Positions 9,801 through 18,618 are shown, counted from the stretch's first letter. The stretch is DNA of 32,796 nucleotides from an uncultured bacterium (GCA_902766695.1 CACXEY010000162.1:1-32796); one strand, 5' to 3'. Notes: generated by a model not told the origin, from the sequence alone. A program made the numbers and translations.

Positions 9801-12800
9801 CGGGAGGCGAGCTCCGCGAAGAGGTCCGCGAGCTTGGCGCCCGTGACCGGCTTGGCGAGGACCTTCGCGAAATGGCGCGTGTCGTGCGTCGATTCGACTT
9901 CGACGTCGGCGGTGATGGCGACCAGGGGGATCGCCGCGAGCCGCGCGTCGCGCTGCATTTCCTCGGAGAACTGCTGGCCGTCCATTTCGGGCATCCACAT
10001 GTCGGTGAGCACGATGTCCGGCGTCCAGTCCGCCAGCGCTTCCAGGGCCTTGACGCCGTTTTCCGCGTAGCGGATTTCGCCGACGCCCAGCTTGCCGAGG
10101 TGGATGCCGAGGACCTTGCGGTTGATCGCGATGTCGTCGACCACCAGCACCGACTGCGGGATGCCGCGCGCCTTCGCGGGGGCGGCGGGCGGCGCCACCG
10201 GGACCGGCGCGGGGGCTTCGCCGCCGGCGGTCTCCAGTCCGGGGATCTCGATGGTGAACGTGGTGCCGTGCCCGAGGCGGCTCTGGACGGACACCGTGCC
10301 GCCCGCGCTGTCCACCAGCCGCTTGACGATGGGGAGCCCGAGCCCGGTGCCTTTGTTGCCGGCGGCCTGGTCGTGCATGCGCGAGGAGATGTCCTGCACG
10401 AAGGGGTCGAATAGCTTGGACATCTTCTCGTCGGAGATGCCGCATCCGGTGTCGCCCACCTCGATGTGGAGCAGCCCGCCCGCCGCCTGCCACCCGTACT
10501 GCACGGAAATCTTCCCGTCCCGGGTGAACTTCGCGGAGTTGCCGACGAGGTTGATGAGGATCTGGCGGAAGCCCTGGCGCGAGAGGCGGAGGGGCGGAAT
10601 CTCCCCCTCGCTCGTCTGGTGGACGGTCAACCCCACGCCGTTGCGCTCCAGCAGCTGGCCGAAGATCGCCGGCAGTTCGCCCGCCAGTTCGGGGACGTTG
10701 CACGTCCCGGCGCGCATGTTCATCGCGCCGGTTTCGAGCTTGGAGAGGTCGAGGATGTCGTTGATCAGGTCGAGCAGCGCGGTGGCGCTGGAGAGGATGC
10801 CCTGCACCCACTCGCGGCGCTTGGCCTCGACCCCGCCTTCCTGGGAGAGGAACTCGGCGAAGCCGATGACGGCGTTGAGCGGCGTGCGCAGCTCGTGGGA
10901 CATCATGGCGAGGAAGCGGGACTTGGCCATGGCGAGCTCGTGCGCCTGGTGGGCGGACGCCTGGGCGAGCTGCGCCTGCCGCTTGAGCAGGACGATGAGC
11001 GAAACCGCGTACACCAGCAGCAGCGCCCCGAACACCACCGCCGCGCTCGTCGCGTACTCCTTGAGCTGCTCGTCGGTCAGCCCGAAGAACGTCCGCTCGG
11101 CGAGCCGCCCCGCCGCCGCGGCCATGAACATCTCCTGCCACTGCTGCGAGGGGATGCTTTCCATGGTCTTGCGCAGGATGCCGGTGAGCTCGTTGGGCGT
11201 GGAGGCGTGGGTGAACATCACGAACTCGGTGCGGAAGTCCTCGGCCCCGTAGAGTTCGCTGCAACTCTGCGGCACGGGCAGCGAGAAGACGTCCAGCGCC
11301 CCGTACGCCGACGCGTCCGGCCGCTCCGGGTAGGGGATCCAGAAATCCGTGTCCCCGCGCATGAACTTCGCCTCGGCCGTCTGGATGCCGGTCTGCGGAG
11401 CGACCTCGAACTTGAGCCCCGTGTGGCGCGCGAGCTCCTCCAGCAGCGCCTTGGGCAGGCCCATGGGACGGCCCTTTTCGTCGCGCACGGGGAAGGGCCA
11501 CGGCGAGAAATCGATCACGATCGGCGCCGGGTCCTCCATGCGGCGTTCGAGCCATTCGGACTCCTGGAACGTCAGCTCGCTCATGTCGCTGTGGGCGCCG
11601 TAGTGCTTCTCGCTGATGAGGCGCATGTACTTCGGCGCGTCGTCGCACACCACGTCCAGCGCCTCCTCCAGGTCGCGGAACAGCTCCGGCTTGCCGTTCG
11701 CGCACACCAGGTACATCGGGTGCGACGCGTAGAGCCGCAACGCCCGCTCCCCGTCCAGCTCCTGCATCTCGATGTTGACGCACCCGTCCACCTCGCCCGA
11801 GAAGTACGCGTCCAGCAGCTCCCGGTTCGACGTGAACTCCCGCAGCTCCACCTCGTAGTGCCGCTCCTCCACGCGCTGCTTCACCCGCTGCGCGCTGAGG
11901 GACCCCGCCAGCAGGCCGATCTTCATCCCCTTCCACGTCTCCGGCCGCCCCGCCTGGTAGGGGCTGCCCGGGCGCGCCCAGAGGTAGATCCGGAGCATCC
12001 CGATCGGCGTGTGCGGGAACTCCATCGCCGCGCCGCGCGCCGGACTGAACCCCAGCCCGCCCACCAGGTCCAGGCGACCGGCCTTCACGTCGCCGACGCT
12101 CTGGTCGTAGTCGCCGTACACGTAGTCCGGCGTCCAGTGCGTGATGGCGCAGAGCGACCGGATCCAGTCCTCGATCAGCCCCGACCGCGCCCCGTCCGGC
12201 GACACATTGAACAAATCGCCGCGGCTGTAGGCCGCGATGCGCACGCGCTTCGCGGGCCGCTGGATGCCCAGCAGCTCCTCGCGCCAGTCGTCATAGCACT
12301 CGATGTTGTCGATGTACCACTCCCGGTAGGCCGCCGAGAGCCGCGCCATCAGTTCCGGGCGGTCCTTGCGCACGGCGAAATACACGTTGCGCATCCCGAT
12401 GGGCACGATTTCCTCGAGCCCCTCCGGACGCTTCCCGTACGGCGTGTAGAGGAACAGCGCATCCGCCTCCCCGGCCTTGAGCGCCTCGACCGCGCCCGCG
12501 CTCGTCGGGTACTCCACGTATTCCGGCTCCAGGTTCGCGTGGGCGAAATACCCCTCCCGGTCGGGGTTCATCCCCTGGGACACCGGCGAATAGGCGACCT
12601 TCATGCGCGGCCAGTCGGTGATCTTCATCGAAAGCATGAGCTCGGCCCGGTCGGGCGTCGCGTACAGCGCATAATGCATCCGGCCGAGCGGCTGGCGCGG
12701 GAAATCGTAATCCTCGAGGAGCTTCGGCGTGCGGAACGCCGAGCACACCACCTCCGCGTTCGAGACCACGAGCATCCCCTCCCCGTCGAACTCCGCCCTC

Positions 12801-13036
12801 ACCGGCTCCAGCCCGGCCCGTTGGAAAACCTCCCCCATGACCCTCCGGCAGAACTCCACGTCCGGCGCCGCCCACACGTCGACCTCCGAATTCCGCTCGC
12901 AGTCCGCCACCGACACCGTCTCGGCGCGCACCGCCCCCGCCGCCGCCCAGAGCGCCAGAAGCGCCACCGCGGCCGCACCCCGCAGTCCCCCCCGCGTCGT
13001 CCTTCCGGTCCCGGCACCTCTCCAATGACTGTTCAT
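9797..13036 (-). CDS. Hybrid sensor histidine kinase with periplasmic binding-protein-like sensor domains (copy 1)
   Basis: 1,079 residues. A signal peptide (about 1-39, ending AVRAET) is followed by about 620 periplasmic residues that look like three binding-protein-type (SBP_bac_3-like) modules, beginning roughly at 40, 265 and 505; the third looks short. One membrane helix lies at about 672-695. The cytoplasmic part has a HisKA domain with HELRTPLNAVIGFAEFL (phosphorylated His714), an ATPase domain (NLVGNSAKFT, DTGCGIS, GTGLGLPIVKRL) and a C-terminal receiver domain (LTDMWMPEMDG with Asp1012; Lys in LAKPV). No DNA-binding output or separate response regulator is visible nearby. It is a tandem paralogue of the gene at 13670-16960, with the same domain order and long shared stretches. 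It has its own promoter and is coupled to two glycosyltransferases. Confidence 0.93.
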   Translation of the reverse strand: MNSHWRGAGTGRTTRGGLRGAAAVALLALWAAAGAVRAETVSVADCERNSEVDVWAAPDVEFCRRVMGEVFQRAGLEPVRAEFDGEGMLVVSNAEVVCSAFRTPKLLEDYDFPRQPLGRMHYALYATPDRAELMLSMKITDWPRMKVAYSPVSQGMNPDREGYFAHANLEPEYVEYPTSAGAVEALKAGEADALFLYTPYGKRPEGLEEIVPIGMRNVYFAVRKDRPELMARLSAAYREWYIDNIECYDDWREELLGIQRPAKRVRIAAYSRGDLFNVSPDGARSGLIEDWIRSLCAITHWTPDYVYGDYDQSVGDVKAGRLDLVGGLGFSPARGAAMEFPHTPIGMLRIYLWARPGSPYQAGRPETWKGMKIGLLAGSLSAQRVKQRVEERHYEVELREFTSNRELLDAYFSGEVDGCVNIEMQELDGERALRLYASHPMYLVCANGKPELFRDLEEALDVVCDDAPKYMRLISEKHYGAHSDMSELTFQESEWLERRMEDPAPIVIDFSPWPFPVRDEKGRPMGLPKALLEELARHTGLKFEVAPQTGIQTAEAKFMRGDTDFWIPYPERPDASAYGALDVFSLPVPQSCSELYGAEDFRTEFVMFTHASTPNELTGILRKTMESIPSQQWQEMFMAAAAGRLAERTFFGLTDEQLKEYATSAAVVFGALLLVYAVSLIVLLKRQAQLAQASAHQAHELAMAKSRFLAMMSHELRTPLNAVIGFAEFLSQEGGVEAKRREWVQGILSSATALLDLINDILDLSKLETGAMNMRAGTCNVPELAGELPAIFGQLLERNGVGLTVHQTSEGEIPPLRLSRQGFRQILINLVGNSAKFTRDGKISVQYGWQAAGGLLHIEVGDTGCGISDEKMSKLFDPFVQDISSRMHDQAAGNKGTGLGLPIVKRLVDSAGGTVSVQSRLGHGTTFTIEIPGLETAGGEAPAPVPVAPPAAPAKARGIPQSVLVVDDIAINRKVLGIHLGKLGVGEIRYAENGVKALEALADWTPDIVLTDMWMPEMDGQQFSEEMQRDARLAAIPLVAITADVEVESTHDTRHFAKVLAKPVTGAKLADLFAELASR

Positions 13037-13058
13037 CGTGTAGTCTCTTTCGGTAAAA

Positions 13059-13094
13059 CGCGGTTTTTATAGCCCTTTTTCCCTGCCCCGGCAA
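13059..13094 (-). promoter_or_regulatory. Sigma70-like promoter of hybrid kinase copy 1
   Basis: On the minus strand TTGCCG (13094-13089) and TATAAA (13071-13066) are 17 bases apart. Transcription would start near 13059, giving a leader of about 23 bases containing a weak GAAAGAGA ribosome binding site. Confidence 0.55.
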
Positions 13095-13120
13095 GCTCCG
13101 ATCGCGTCCCTTTTCCCGCC

Positions 13121-13189
13121 GCGGACGCGCGGAAGCGCGTCCCTCCCCATGGAGAGCGCAACGGGAGGGACGCGCTTCCGCGCGTCCGC
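13121..13189. repeat. 27-bp perfect inverted repeat (two head-to-head hairpin units)
   Basis: Bases 13121-13147 are the exact reverse complement of 13163-13189, with a 15-base spacer. Each arm is itself a small hairpin: an 8-bp stem GGACGCGC / GCGCGTCC around a TTCC loop, preceded by GGGAGG. It resembles a REP/BIME-like extragenic element and shares its skeleton with the units at 13205 and 13345. Confidence 0.85.
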
Positions 13190-13204
13190 AAACGTGCAAA
13201 GCCG

Positions 13205-13232
13205 GGTAGGGCGGCGAGTCCCCTCGCCGCCG
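13205..13232 (+). repeat. REP-like hairpin unit, stem variant 2
   Basis: GGTAGGG leads into the stem GGCGGCGAG (13210-13218), loop TCCC and stem CTCGCCGCC (13223-13231). The overall layout is the same as in the neighbouring units, but both stem arms differ together. Confidence 0.7.
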
Positions 13233-13344
13233 GAAACCGGAACGTGCAAGCAAATGTCGTTGGTGATGCGGATGCCATTCAGCCGGAACGCGGGGCAACA
13301 TGCGTCCGCACATTCCCGGCGCCGTCCTTCGGCATGACGGCCAC

Positions 13345-13372
13345 CGGCGGGCAGGGACTGCCCGCCCTACCC
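13345..13372 (-). repeat. REP-like hairpin unit, stem variant 3
   Basis: On the minus strand GGTAGGG leads into the stem GGCGGGCAG, loop TCC and stem CTGCCCGCC (13366-13346). Same skeleton as the unit at 13205, opposite orientation, with compensated stem changes. Confidence 0.7.
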
Positions 13373-13529
13373 ATTCTTGCACATGGGAAATCGCAAGGTT
13401 TTCACCTGACAACTCCATTCATCGACGGCCGCGCGCCGTACTCCCCCCGCCGCCCTTTTCCTTCCGCTCCGCATTCGCAATCCACAAGCCGTCTTCCCCT
13501 TCCATTCAAATTCCCGGCGGGCCAAAATA

Positions 13530-13631
13530 TTTTCCAATCATTGGAAAACCGCCGCAAATTTTTTCCAATCATTGGAAAATTCCGCCGATTTTTTCCAACC
13601 ATTGGAAAAAACTTTTCCAATCATTGGAAAA
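13530..13631. repeat. Four-copy array of a 19-bp palindrome (probable operator cluster)
   Basis: TTTTCCAATCATTGGAAAA is present at 13530-13548, 13561-13579 and 13613-13631, and with one change (AACC for AATC) at 13591-13609. Start-to-start distances are 31, 30 and 22 bases, close to 3, 3 and 2 turns of the DNA helix. Each copy is a near-perfect dyad with a single central base, too tight for an RNA hairpin loop but typical of a dimeric DNA-binding protein site. It lies between the two paralogous kinase genes, about 500 bp upstream of copy 1 and 39 bp beyond the stop of copy 2. No other copy was noticed in the window. Confidence 0.75.
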
Positions 13632-13669
13632 CTCCGCGAGCCGCCGCCGGCTTCGGGATGGGGGCAGCC

Positions 13670-16600
13670 TCACCCTGCCAGGTCGCGGAACAGCGACTGC
13701 AGGCGGTGCGTCGTGACGGGCTTCGGGAGGATTTTCGCGAACCGCTTCACGCTGTGGGTGTTCTCGACCTCCACGTCGGCCGTGATGCCCACCAGCGGCA
13801 CCTTCGCCAGGCGCGGGTCGGCGGCCATCGCTTCGGCGAGCTGCTGGCCGTCCATTTCCGGCATCCACATGTCCGTGAGCACCAGGTCGGGCGTCCAGGA
13901 CTTCATTTCCGCGAGCGCCTTCACGCCGTTTTCGGCGAAGCGCACGTCCTTGACGCCGAGGTTCCAGAGATGGATGCCGAGGACCTTGCGGTTGACCGAG
14001 ATGTCGTCCACCACCAGCACCGCGCCCGGCGCCTTCACCTCGCCGGCGGCCGGCGCGCCCGCGGCCGGGCCGGCGGCCCCTACGGCCCCCGCCTCCGCTT
14101 CCGCCTGCTCCCCGGAGGGCTCCGCCACGCACAGCGACGGCAGCACCACCGTGAATTCCGTCCCCTTGCCGAGTTCGCTCTTGACCGAGATCGTCCCGCT
14201 GGCCGCCTCCACGAGCCGCTTCACGATGGGCAGTCCGAGGCCGGTGCCCTTCGTCTTCGCGTCCGCGCCCTCCATCCGCGACTGGATGTCCTGCACGAAC
14301 GGATCGAAGATCCGGTCCAGCTTTTCCTGCGAAATCCCGCATCCCGTGTCCCGCACGACCACGCGCAGGGTTCCCACCGCCGCCGACTCCGGTTTCCAGC
14401 CGTATTCCACCGTGATGGCCCCCTCCTTCGTGAACTTCGCGGCGTTCCCCACCAGGTTCAGCAGCACCTGGCGGAACCCCTGCCGCGAGAGCACGACCTC
14501 GGGCACCTCGCAATCCCCCGTCCGGTGGACCACGAGCTTGACCCCGACGCTCTCCGTCCGGTAGCCGAAGATCGACGGCAGTTCGCCCATCACCTTCGCC
14601 ACCGGGCACGTGCCCACGCGCATGCGCATCGCCCCGGTCTCCAGCTTCGAGAGGTCGAGCACGTCGTTGATCAGGTCCAGCAGGGCGGTCGCGCTCGCGA
14701 TGATGCCCTGGACGAACTCCTTGCGCTGCGTCTTCGGCAGGTTCCCGCGCGCGAGGAACTCGGCGAAGCCGATGACGGCGTTCAGCGGCGTCCGCAGCTC
14801 GTGGGACATCATCGCGAGGAAGCGGGTCTTGGCCTGGGCGGAATCCTCGGCGCGCTCGGCGGCGGCTTCCGCGCGCTGGGCGTGGCGCTTGAGCATCACC
14901 AGCATCACCGACCCGTAGAGCGTGACGAGCGCGAAAATCCCCAGCGCCGCCAGCGTCCCGTACTTCGCCAGCTCATCGTCCGTGAGCCCGAGGAAGTGCC
15001 GTTCCGCGTTCAGCTCCGCCAGATCCTCCAGCATCATTTCCTGGAGATTCTCGATGGAAATCGCCTCGAACCCCTTGCGCAGGATGGACACCAGCGCGTC
15101 CGGCGTCCCCGGCTGCGCGAGCAGCACGAATTCCGCCTGCCGGTCCGCCGCCCCGTACGCCTCCGCGCAGTGCTCCGGCACCGGGAACGAGAACACCCGC
15201 ACCGCCTCGTACTCCTCCGGGTCCAGCGGATACGGCGCCCAGAGCTGGGTCTCCCCGCGCAGGAACTTCGCCTCCGCCGTCCGCGCCTCCGACTGCACCG
15301 CCTGGGCGAGCGGCAGTCCCGTCCGGCGCGACAGCTTCTTGAGCAGCGCCGAGGGGAACCCCACCGGCGAGCCGTGTTCGTCCTTCATCGGGAACGGCCA
15401 CGGCGAGAAATCGACCACGACCGGCAGCGGATTCTTCAGCCGCCGCTCCAGCCACTGCGTCTCCGCGGCGCTCAGGTCGCCCATTCCGCCGCGCGCCCCG
15501 TAGTGGCGCTCTGCGATCAGGCGCATGTAGCGCGGGTGGTCGTCGCAGATCGCGTCGATCGTCCGCTCCAGCTCGGCGAAGCGCTCCGGGCGGCTGCGCG
15601 GGCAGACGAAATACATCTGGTAGGCGTCGCAGAGCCGCAGCGTGCGCCCCTCGGCCAGCTCCCGCATTCCCAGGTTCACGCACGCGTCGATGGCGCCCTC
15701 GGCGTAGGCCGCCATCATGTCCTGCTCCCGCTCGAACTCCACCACGTCGATGTCCAGGCCGCTCTCCTGCACCCGTTCCTGCATCCGGCGCCCGCTGTTG
15801 GTCCCCGCCAGCACCCCCACCTTCATTCCGCCCCAGGTCTCCGGATGGCCGGCCTTGTAGGGGGTGTTCCGGCGGGTCCACAGGTACACGCGCCCCATCC
15901 CGCACGCCGAGTGCGGATACAGGAACTCCTCCCGCCGCTCCGGCGTGACGGTCACGCCGCCCATCAGGTCCAGCCGCCCGTTCCGCACGTCCTCCAGGGA
16001 CTGCTCGAAGGACCCGTACACGTAGTCGGGCGTCCAGTGCGCCACGTCGCAGAGCGCCCGGAGCCAGTCCTCCAGCCGCCCGCTCCGCTTGCCGTCCGGC
16101 GAGAGGCGGAAGAGGTCCGCGCGCTCGTAGGCGGCGATCCGCACCCGGTTTTCCGGGGTCGGGATGCCCAGCAGCTCCTCCCGCCAGCGGTCGTAGCGGT
16201 CGATGTGGTCGATGTACCACTCCCGGTAGGCCGCCGAGAGCCGCTCCAGCAGCTCCGGGCGGTCCTTGCGCACCGCGAAATACACGTTGCGGGTTCCGAT
16301 CGGCACGATTTCCGCGAGGCCTTCCGGGCGCTTTCCGTGGGGGGTGTAGAGGAACAGCGCATCCACCTCCCCGGCCTTCAGCGCCTCGACCGCCCCCGCG
16401 CTCGTCGGGTACTCCACGTATTGCGGGTTCATCCCCGCGCGTTCGAAATAGCGCAGGCGGTCCCCGTTGCCGCGCTGCCCCTGCGACACCGGCGAATACG
16501 CCACCCGCGGACGCATCCCCTCCGGCAGCTTCGCCCCGAACAGCTTCGACGCCCGCTTCTGCGTCATGTACACCCCGTAATGCATCCGCCCCATCGGCTG

Positions 16601-16960
16601 CTGCGGGAAATCGTAGTCCTCCAGCAGCTTCTCCGTCCGGAACGCCGAGCAGACCACCTCCGCGTTCGAGACCACGAGCATCCCGTCCGCGTCGAACTCC
16701 GCCCGCACCGGCTCCACCCCGGCCAGGGCGAACACCTCGTCCATGACCCGGCGGCAGAACTGCACGTCCGCCGCCGCCCAGTAATCCACCGCCGAATCCC
16801 GCTCGCAGTCCGCCACCGCCACCGTCTCCGCGCGAGCCGGGAGGCCCGCCGTCCAGGGCAGCGGCAGGAGCAGCAGCAGCGGCAGCAAGCGCCGCGCCGC
16901 GGGAAAACGTCGCGCCGGCCGTGCCATTCCGCGCGTCCGTTCGGGATCCGTTCCGGTCAT
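13670..16960 (-). CDS. Hybrid sensor histidine kinase with periplasmic binding-protein-like sensor domains (copy 2)
   Basis: 1,096 residues with the same plan as copy 1: signal peptide (about 12-43, ending LPARAET), a long periplasmic part with three binding-protein-like modules, one membrane helix near 675-697, a coiled stretch rich in Ala/Glu/Arg, HisKA with HELRTPLNAVIGFAEFL (His720), ATPase domain (NLVGNAAKFT, DTGCGIS, GTGLGLPIVKRL) and a receiver domain (LTDMWMPEMDG, Asp1030; KPV). Shared blocks with copy 1 include VVSNAEVVCSAFRT, VEYPTSAGAVEALKAGE and FSPWPFP, so they arose by tandem duplication and then diverged in the sensor. The start at 16960 has AAGG about 10 bases upstream; an internal ATG at 16927 would also keep the signal peptide. 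It follows the STAS gene by 28 bases. Confidence 0.93.
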   Translation of the reverse strand: MTGTDPERTRGMARPARRFPAARRLLPLLLLLPLPWTAGLPARAETVAVADCERDSAVDYWAAADVQFCRRVMDEVFALAGVEPVRAEFDADGMLVVSNAEVVCSAFRTEKLLEDYDFPQQPMGRMHYGVYMTQKRASKLFGAKLPEGMRPRVAYSPVSQGQRGNGDRLRYFERAGMNPQYVEYPTSAGAVEALKAGEVDALFLYTPHGKRPEGLAEIVPIGTRNVYFAVRKDRPELLERLSAAYREWYIDHIDRYDRWREELLGIPTPENRVRIAAYERADLFRLSPDGKRSGRLEDWLRALCDVAHWTPDYVYGSFEQSLEDVRNGRLDLMGGVTVTPERREEFLYPHSACGMGRVYLWTRRNTPYKAGHPETWGGMKVGVLAGTNSGRRMQERVQESGLDIDVVEFEREQDMMAAYAEGAIDACVNLGMRELAEGRTLRLCDAYQMYFVCPRSRPERFAELERTIDAICDDHPRYMRLIAERHYGARGGMGDLSAAETQWLERRLKNPLPVVVDFSPWPFPMKDEHGSPVGFPSALLKKLSRRTGLPLAQAVQSEARTAEAKFLRGETQLWAPYPLDPEEYEAVRVFSFPVPEHCAEAYGAADRQAEFVLLAQPGTPDALVSILRKGFEAISIENLQEMMLEDLAELNAERHFLGLTDDELAKYGTLAALGIFALVTLYGSVMLVMLKRHAQRAEAAAERAEDSAQAKTRFLAMMSHELRTPLNAVIGFAEFLARGNLPKTQRKEFVQGIIASATALLDLINDVLDLSKLETGAMRMRVGTCPVAKVMGELPSIFGYRTESVGVKLVVHRTGDCEVPEVVLSRQGFRQVLLNLVGNAAKFTKEGAITVEYGWKPESAAVGTLRVVVRDTGCGISQEKLDRIFDPFVQDIQSRMEGADAKTKGTGLGLPIVKRLVEAASGTISVKSELGKGTEFTVVLPSLCVAEPSGEQAEAEAGAVGAAGPAAGAPAAGEVKAPGAVLVVDDISVNRKVLGIHLWNLGVKDVRFAENGVKALAEMKSWTPDLVLTDMWMPEMDGQQLAEAMAADPRLAKVPLVGITADVEVENTHSVKRFAKILPKPVTTHRLQSLFRDLAG

Positions 16961-16988
16961 CGTCCGCCTTCTTCCGGGGAGCGGGACC

Positions 16989-17315
16989 TCACGCGGGGAA
17001 CGCGTCCTCCGGCTTGTCCACGATCTGGAACACGCGGTTGACCTTCGTGATCTCGAAGACGAGCCGCGGTCCCTCCTGGAGCCCGGCCAGCACCACGTGC
17101 CCGCCGTGGGCCTTCGCCTTCTGCAGCACCTGCACGAGGACCCCGATGCCGCTCGAATCGATGTGGACCATCCGCCCCAGATCGAACACGACGTTCATCC
17201 CGTCGCGCATCTTGGCAATGATCTCGTCGCGGGCCGAAGGCGCGACGGCCGCCACGAAGCGACCGTCGATCGCCACGTCCAGCCTGTTACCGTTTTCCGT
17301 GATCGTCCACGCCAT
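16989..17315 (-). CDS. STAS-domain anti-sigma factor antagonist-like protein
   Basis: 108 residues, a single STAS domain of the SpoIIAA/RsbV type. The phosphorylation loop HIDSSGIGVLVQVLQKAK is intact, with Ser55 in the place of the regulatory serine. Proteins of this family bind an anti-sigma kinase or a larger signalling protein when unphosphorylated. The start at 17315 is supported by AAAGGAA in its leader. No RsbW-type kinase, PP2C phosphatase or sigma factor is visible in the window. The gene is followed after 28 bases by hybrid kinase copy 2, so the two probably work together; a link from the histidine kinase to partner switching is inference. Confidence 0.93.
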   Translation of the reverse strand: MAWTITENGNRLDVAIDGRFVAAVAPSARDEIIAKMRDGMNVVFDLGRMVHIDSSGIGVLVQVLQKAKAHGGHVVLAGLQEGPRLVFEITKVNRVFQIVDKPEDAFPA

Positions 17316-17694
17316 GGCCTGTTCCTTTCGTTCTTTTCCGTGAATCCCGTCCTTTCTACACCATTCCCCGCCCGGATGCACTCCAAAAACGTCCGCCCCG
17401 CCGCCCGCCATCCGCGCAAGACTTTGGAAACACGGAAAATCTCGTTGTTTTCCCCTGTTTTTTCCCCCACATCCCCTTCCATGAACAGCACCGTCCATAC
17501 AACCCTCCGCCGCGGGCCGTTGCAGGGACATCCCGGCGGGGCCCGCCCGCAATGGCGTGGACCATGCGCCCCTTGCGCGGAGGGTGTTGGCCATGGACCA
17601 TGAAAAAGCCTCTGAACGGATGCAGCGCGCCGGAGCGTGATGCGCGCCGGCAGCTTTCCGGGTGCGTTCCCCCCGCTCCGTGTCCCCCACCCCG
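17316..17694. other. 379-bp intergenic region upstream of the STAS gene
   Basis: No gene is supported. It should contain the promoter of the STAS-kinase operon, but I find no -35/-10 pair at the 17-bp spacing seen elsewhere. It has an AT-rich island at about 17420-17470 with the arms GGAAAA (17434-17439) and TTTTCC (17448-17453), and a direct repeat TGGACCATG at 17558-17566 and 17594-17602. Confidence 0.5.
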
Positions 17695-18618
17695 TCAGCG
17701 GCGTCCCGAGAGCACGACGCCCAGCAGCGTCAGCAGCGCCCCCGCCGCCCCAACGGCCGTCAGGCGTTCGCCGAGGAGCAGCCACGCGAACAGCACCGTC
17801 ACGGCCGGGATCATGTAGATGCCCACGGTCGCCCGCACCGTCCCCAGACGCTCGCAGGCCGCGTTCCACGCCGCGAAGCACGCCGCGCTCGCCAGGATGC
17901 CGAGGAATCCCAGGTGCAGCCAGTTGGACACCGACGAAAACCGCGCCGCGTTCACGGCCGCCCCCAGGTCGATGCCGCACGACACCGCCGCCGCCGCGTC
18001 CGGCCGAAGCAACCCGTACGCCACCGGCAGCGCCATCGCGGCCAGCGCCCAGAAGAACACCCGCCGGATCGCCGCCAGCGGCGGATAGCCCTTCGCGTTG
18101 ATCCGCGTCACCAGCACCGAATACACCGCCCAGCTCGCCGACGCCCCCAGCGCGCACAAATCGCCCGCCGGACGGAACCCGAAACTCTCCACCCCGTCCA
18201 GCGACACCATCGCCACCCCCGCCATCGCGATCGCGAATCCCGCCGCGAACCGCCATGTCAGCACCTTCTCCCCCAGCAGCGCCTGCGTCGCCAGCGCCGT
18301 CAGCATCGGGCACGCCGAGACGATGATGCTGACGTTCGACGCGTTGGTCCAGTGGATCGCGAGATTCTCCGCGAACTGGTACACCGTCGCCCCCGACAAC
18401 CCCGCCAGCGCGAACACGGCCTCGTCCCGCGCCGGGACCCCGCGCAACCGCCGCGGACACATCGCCCACAGCACCGCGTACGCCATCGCGAACCGAACCA
18501 CCAGGATCTCCAGCGCCGAAAACCCCGCCAGCAGCAGCGCCTTCGTGTCCACGAACGTCACGCCCCAGACCAAGATGGTCGGGACCGCGATCGCCAAGCC
18601 TGTCCACGTCCTTTTCAC
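17695..18618 (-). CDS. EamA/DMT-family transporter
   Basis: 307 residues with about ten membrane helices in two halves of five, the EamA (DUF6) repeat layout. Blocks typical of the family are PTILVWGVTFVDTK at the start, VVRFAMAYAVLW, SIIVSACPMLTALATQALLGE at the end of the first half, and IPAVTVLFAWLLLGERLTAVG at the end of the second. It sits in the inner membrane and probably exports or takes up a small metabolite; the substrate is unknown. The start is a GTG at 18618 with no Shine-Dalgarno site. The deacetylase-like gene ends 52 bases upstream on the same strand, so they may be cotranscribed. Confidence 0.9.
   Translation of the reverse strand: MKRTWTGLAIAVPTILVWGVTFVDTKALLLAGFSALEILVVRFAMAYAVLWAMCPRRLRGVPARDEAVFALAGLSGATVYQFAENLAIHWTNASNVSIIVSACPMLTALATQALLGEKVLTWRFAAGFAIAMAGVAMVSLDGVESFGFRPAGDLCALGASASWAVYSVLVTRINAKGYPPLAAIRRVFFWALAAMALPVAYGLLRPDAAAAVSCGIDLGAAVNAARFSSVSNWLHLGFLGILASAACFAAWNAACERLGTVRATVGIYMIPAVTVLFAWLLLGERLTAVGAAGALLTLLGVVLSGRR

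Larger units (their letters stand above)
13037..13669. other. 633-bp intergenic region between the two hybrid kinases
   Basis: No gene is supported here. It holds, from the copy 1 side, the promoter at 13059-13094, the inverted repeat at 13121-13189, two more REP-like hairpins at 13205 and 13345, and the palindrome array at 13530-13631. The part from 13377 to 13529 shows nothing recognisable. Confidence 0.8.

Noticed and set aside
13244-17041. Very long plus-strand open frame across hybrid kinase copy 2
   Set aside because: Its product is a low-complexity His/Arg/Pro/Leu chain, while the minus strand encodes unmistakable kinase and receiver motifs.
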